Part shown: positions 59,765 to 64,000 of the stretch, piece by piece
Numbering within the stretch: the first letter of the stretch is position 1
Layout of the letters: each line of letters begins with the position of its first letter
Assembly (NCBI GenBank): GCA_963576785.1
Contig: OY756139.1
Span: 1,674,001-1,738,000, forward strand
Length of the DNA stretch: 64,000 nt
Direction: 5' to 3'
From: Chlorophyllum brunneum
Taxonomy: Eukaryota > Basidiomycota > Agaricomycetes > Agaricales > Agaricaceae
Made by a program: the position numbers and the translations under genes
The notes under the pieces: generated by a model
Databases searched by the model: none
Seen by the model: only the letters and a program-made list of their open reading frames with translations
Told to the model about the DNA's origin: nothing

Positions 59765-60343
59765 AAGTCCTGAGGACATCAGGAGGGGTTTCCAAAAATT
59801 GCTGGAGGCCGAAGCCAACAGACGGGTCAGGATGTGTAATTTGCAATCAGCAAAAGACTGTGCCTCGGTAAGAACCTCACTGGCGACAGTACATGCCCGA
59901 GCACAAGAGATGGGGGACAGAAAGCATCCCACGTCGCTTATAAGGGAAGTTGGGGGCGCACGGACCAGGTGCTGATGGGTTTGCTCGATTTGGACATGGA
60001 GTGTGATGGCGTGATCAGCAGCATTGACAGGATCTTCTCTCTGTGGCAGGTGGCCGTACTTGTGATACCACTGCTTGTGATACAGGGGTCCTCGTCGCTG
60101 ACGGAGGTGAAATGATGGGCTTCCGTTGAGCGATTCCAAGGCGATCAGTGTTGGCACCAGCCATAGCGGCAAGGTGTTGCTAGTGGGATATTTGGAAGGG
60201 GCACCGCCACGAGGGGAAAATGAAAATGGTTTCCTGATAAATCCTATTGAGACGAGCAACGTGACTGGCAGTGACAGGTGTGACGCGCTCGCGTTGAAAC
60301 GCCCCGCCAAGTGCGGGCTCGACATTTCTATCTCCAAGTCCAC
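59762..60343 (-). CDS. Doubtful open frame between Kti12 and the LIM gene
   Basis: A 193-codon uninterrupted frame starts MDLEIEMSSPHLAG and ends KPLLMSSGL. It has no recognised domain, no clear signal peptide and several clustered cysteines (CFLSPISCARAC). It lies wholly inside the divergent promoter region and ends 74 bp before the Kti12 start. A chance open frame is at least as likely as a gene. Confidence 0.22.
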   Translation of the reverse strand: MDLEIEMSSPHLAGRFNASASHLSLPVTLLVSIGFIRKPFSFSPRGGAPSKYPTSNTLPLWLVPTLIALESLNGSPSFHLRQRRGPLYHKQWYHKYGHLPQREDPVNAADHAITLHVQIEQTHQHLVRAPPTSLISDVGCFLSPISCARACTVASEVLTEAQSFADCKLHILTRLLASASSNFWKPLLMSSGL

Positions 60344-60504
60344 TCTCCCTGCCTCTTCTCTCCGTCCTCTACCCCGCCCCGCCCTCCACAGGATACCAGC
60401 CTAGAATCCTCTGTTCTTCTTCTCCCATTTCACGCTGGCATCAATCACCGAACACACATCTAGCGTCTCGCCCCGCCGTGTGATATTTGCCTAGCGACCG
60501 CGCC

Positions 60505-63500
60505 ATGCTCGCTTCCATGGCCTCCCCTACTCTCGCCGTTCCCCTTCGCGAGCAGTCCCATCTTGACGTTCAGCAGGCAACACGCGATCTCCCAGACCCA
60601 CTCAGTCTCGAGGATAGACTATGTCCAGGTTGCAAGAAGTCGGCTGTGAGCGAGCAAGGTGGTCTCGTGGTGGCCTTTGGGTGAGTCTCCATCATCCCCC
60701 GCTCTTCATCACCGCCCCTCGATCATTTCTTGCAACTCATCAGGGGAACACGTGCCTCTGATCTTTGTCCGAGAACTACTTGCAATGTCTGATAGATGTA
60801 TCTAACTTTCTTCCGCCCATAGTCAGTCATTCTTCCACGTCGACTGCTTCAAGTGTGCGAAATGTAGCAATCAAGTCACCGCGGACACCAATCTCCTACT
60901 GCTCTCAGATGGTTCCCCGATTTGCGCAAATTGTTCCTACAATTGCAACGTCTGTCACCTCCCCATCCTCGACGAAGCTATCATGACTGGTGACGACTCA
61001 TACCACGCCCACTGCTTCAAATGTAAAGTGTGCAAGAACCGAATTGATGAGCTTGTCTTTGCCAAGACCAGCCAGGGTATATATTGTATGAGGTGCCACA
61101 GTGAGCGCATGATCAAAATCAGAAAATATACCCAGAAAAAGGCCGAGCGCGAGCGCACCGGTGGTAGTGGATCCTCCAGGACGCGGGACCGGGACACTAG
61201 AAACCCCCGTCATGACAGCGGCGTATGTCTTACTCCATTGTCCAAGCTGGTCATAGATTGATTTATACTTCCATAGTCGTCGACAGGTGGTCACGATTCG
61301 TTTTCGCGTCCATCATCCTCCAAGTCGAACGGAAATCTTGCAGCGGCTGCGCAACAGGACACGTCTCGCCCGAGTACGGCACGAAGCACTGAAGGTTCTG
61401 CATATATACGACCAGCTGCCAAACCCAAAGGTCCGCCTCAATCTCATAATGGACAGGACAGCAGGACTACTACACCACAGTCCGCCTCTCATTTTAACAA
61501 TACACCTCCAACTGTGCACCTTCATTCGCCCTCGCTTCTGCCTAATCCTGCTGTCACTGTCGCACCCCCTCCCGAAAATCAGCGCGCCAATCCCAACAAG
61601 TCTTCCACTCTTCCTGTGCCTCCTACAGGGTTGAGTCCAGATCTTGACGCCAGACGCCGAAGTTATGATGATGGTGTTCGTCCTCTCCATATCCTGTTTG
61701 GTCAAAAACAAGCACCATCAAACAACGCTACCCCTCGGCCTGACACTAGCCCAGTTTCTTCAGAAGGCCTCACTGTCACATTCAGGCAAGAGAGACGTCG
61801 TTCCATCAATCCTGGCCTGGTCCTTCCTAATTTCAGTGCTGCACTCCCATCCGGAATCATAAACGCTACGTTGTCCCCTGTCTCAGCTGCGTTCTCTGAC
61901 CACAAGTCCACCTCTCCTCAAGGCCTAGCGACGCCTGAACTACGGTCTCTAGGTGGACAAGCCCGCCCCACCTCACAAGGCAGCTCTATCCGTAGCTATC
62001 ACTCTTTTACAACAACAGCGGATAAAGAATTGTTGCACTCTCCATCATCGTCTATGGTTACCCTGGATAATGAAGACCAGACCGTCGTCCTCAAACCGTC
62101 CCGAAGTAGATCAAGAGAGCCCTCCCGATCTCCGAGCCCTGCGACACAGACCGCTCCAAATCAGGCTGATGGCAACGACAGTCAGTCACAATCTCAAGTT
62201 AATGGCAATAGGCTGTCGTCAACGTCAAATCTCAGCGCTGAGGAACGTGAATCGGCCCTCAGCTCAGGACGTAACTCTCCATATCATCAGGTGGACGTGC
62301 CACGCAGCATAGAAGATGGATCGGATTCCGATGCTGCATGTGAAGTAGCAAGCCCCATGCCGGACCAACGACATTCACCTCCAGCACCTCCCCCAAAGAG
62401 TGAAGATGAGCACTTGGACATGCAATCGCCTGTTTTGAGCGAGGACCTTGATGCCTCTGGCTTATCTCAACACGACGCCTCAGACGACATGTCAGAATCT
62501 TCTCCTGTTGAACGGACTTCTCATGCGACCTTCATTGCCCCTGCGCTCCCCCCTATCAGATTTTCCTTGAACACCGCAGATTTCAGCGAGCTACTGAGTT
62601 CCGTGCAGGGCCCCTCCATGCTAGAATCTTTGGACCAAATGGCAACACTCTTGCAGGACCCTGATGGTATCTCTACACCGTCAAAACTGTCATCCGAGGC
62701 AACGTTGACAGCTACTGTGTCCCCACCCGCGACATATAATGAACCTAAATTTGATGATTCGCAAAAGACATCCACGATACCATCAATAGAAGAACGCCCT
62801 GCTTTAAACAACAAGTAAGTTCCACAAAACTCGTCGATTTATCCATTACTCAAAACCATAATAGGCCCCTTAGAATCAGAAAGAAAGGTTCATCGGAGAA
62901 CAAACCGTTACCTGTTCTCAATCTGCCCTCCACCCCCCCAGCGTCGAGTAACGTGCCCCTGAACCTTGGCAACAGCCCCCGCATGGCGGCAACGGACTCA
63001 AGTGAAATACCGTTGCGACACGATGCACCGGATTCGATTGCTATACAGTTACGAGAAGCCCTCAAGGGTTCACAGGACCAGTGTGTACAGCAAATCCGTT
63101 TGGATGTTGATTTTGTAGAAGCCGTCATTGTGACATTGAATTCGAGGAAGGCAGCCTATGAAGAGCTGAAGGTGAAATTCGATGGAATGAAGGTTCGTAC
63201 ATGACGAAGGCAACGAAGACTGGTAATCCATGAGCTCACCCAGCTATTGCAGAGGACAAGCAAAAATCTTACCGATGGAGTATCGGCCGCCCAGGCTGAA
63301 TATGACAAAGAACAAAAGGCTAGGCGTGATGCTGAAGCGGAGGTCACCCGATTGCGCGTTCTGCTCTCCGGCCAAGCAGCCAAACTGACGGCAATGTCTG
63401 GCGAAGACCGGCGCCAAGAATTGAGGCAGCAGATCTCCAAAGAGTTGAACGATAATCTGTCCGGTCTTGAACAAGATCTCTCGAGACTGAAACTAGAGAG

Positions 63501-64000
63501 GGATATTGCCCTTGCAGAGATGGAGGAACTTTCGTCAACCAAGAGGTATGTCATATTCTGGCGTCTTTCACAGGTCCAGGGCGTCTAATATCATTTCTAG
63601 TTTGGCGTCCCTTGAGAAGCCTGCGGTGAATCTTGGTCGCTCCGTGACAAAACGCCTGGACAGCCTCAGGAGGCAATACCAGCGGGAGTTGATTCCACTC
63701 ACCGAGGAAAGAGAGACGCTCAGTCGGGAGATTGCAGAGCTTAAAGCGATCAGAGATATGTTCCTCGAGGAGACCACTGCTCTCAACGCCCGCAACGAAG
63801 AGCTTGCTCAACTTAGCCACATCTACTCTCGTAGACTGGAGGCGATCCCCGAGACGCCGCTCAAGCAAGGACAGTTGATCAGCCCACCCGTGTCTCGCCC
63901 CTCTTTCGAGAGGCAGAAGAACCCCGGTCATGTTACTGCACAGTCGGTCCCTGGTCTTGCACCTTCTCTAAGCGCTTCCACTAGTGGATCATCAACAACC
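60505..64000 (+). CDS. LIM-domain protein of Rga1 Rho-GAP type, 3' end beyond window
   Basis: The visible part has two LIM zinc-binding domains near the N-terminus: CPGC...HVDCFKCAKC...CANC, then CNVC...HAHCFKCKVC...CMRC. A basic segment follows (KIRKYTQKKAERER), then about 500 Ser/Pro-rich residues. A long coiled coil starts near 63050 (DQCVQQIRLDVDF; EYDKEQKARRDAEAEV; ISKELNDNLSGLEQDL) and continues to about 63840. Fungal proteins with two LIM domains and a coiled coil of this type carry a C-terminal RhoGAP domain and act on Cdc42 or Rho GTPases in polarity. That domain is not in the window, so the GAP activity is inferred. Introns are seen within LIM1 and after HDSG, LNNK, GMK and STK. Confidence 0.82.

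Larger units (their letters stand above)
59688..60504. other. Divergent region between Kti12 and the LIM gene
   Basis: This 0.8-kb region must contain the promoters of both flanking genes. It includes an ATATAT run and CTA triplets near 59725-59764, and a CT-rich leader before 60505. A minus-strand open frame within it is listed separately as doubtful. Confidence 0.5.

Noticed and set aside
1..64000. Search for tRNA, rRNA, CRISPR arrays, viral or retroelement remnants
   Set aside because: GTTCGA-like T-loop motifs occur only inside coding exons, no repeat-spacer arrays are present, and no reverse transcriptase, integrase or capsid-like sequence was seen by eye. A tRNAscan and RepeatMasker run would settle this.

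Overview
The window is nuclear DNA from a filamentous basidiomycete, most likely an agaricomycete. Nearly every gene is broken by short introns of about 45-75 nt with GT-AG ends and CTAAC/CTGAC-like branch sites. Genes lie close together on both strands and CT-rich tracts precede several starts. The gene set is typical of mushroom-forming fungi: an AreA/Nit2 GATA factor, Zn2Cys6 regulators, a P450, GH76, a DOMON-cytochrome b561 and a BRE4-like transporter. I see no transposon, CRISPR array, rRNA, convincing tRNA or prophage.

Layout. 1-10.4 kb: AreA/Nit2-type nitrogen regulator, then a Sec7-PH Arf exchange factor, both +. 10.5-18.5 kb: secreted GH76 (-), a GPT2/SCT1-type glycerol-3-phosphate acyltransferase (+) and a zinc-cluster regulator (+). 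18.5-32.9 kb: a run of minus-strand genes: Chk2/Cds1 checkpoint kinase, homocysteine S-methyltransferase, a doubtful small gene, DOMON-b561, an API5-like protein and a BRE4-like membrane protein. 33-43 kb: a second zinc-cluster regulator (-), an Afi1/DENN-type polarity protein (-), and a divergent Nha1-type Na+/H+ antiporter (+). 43.5-51.5 kb: an NPF-motif protein (-), a Cys-rich type I membrane protein (-), a DUF1771-Smr protein (+), ornithine decarboxylase antizyme (-), ribosomal protein S2 (+) and an uncharacterised low-complexity protein (+). 51.8-64 kb: P450 (-), a single-pass membrane protein (-), ELL-like elongation factor (-), Kti12 (-), and the N-terminal part of a LIM-domain protein of the Rga1 Rho-GAP type (+) that runs off the window.

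This is mostly a housekeeping and regulatory neighbourhood, not a cluster or a defence island, and I found no clear new multi-gene system. The most striking item is the antizyme gene, where a zero-frame TTT-TGA stop overlaps the +1 frame that encodes the conserved antizyme domain. Other points of note are very small exons inside two DNA-binding domains (13 nt and 23 nt), complementary segments in the 5'UTR intron of the S2 gene, and an uncharacterised tandem pair coding for a Cys-rich membrane protein and an NPF-motif protein. Exon boundaries were read by eye from splice signals and protein continuity. Start codons are the least certain part of most models.
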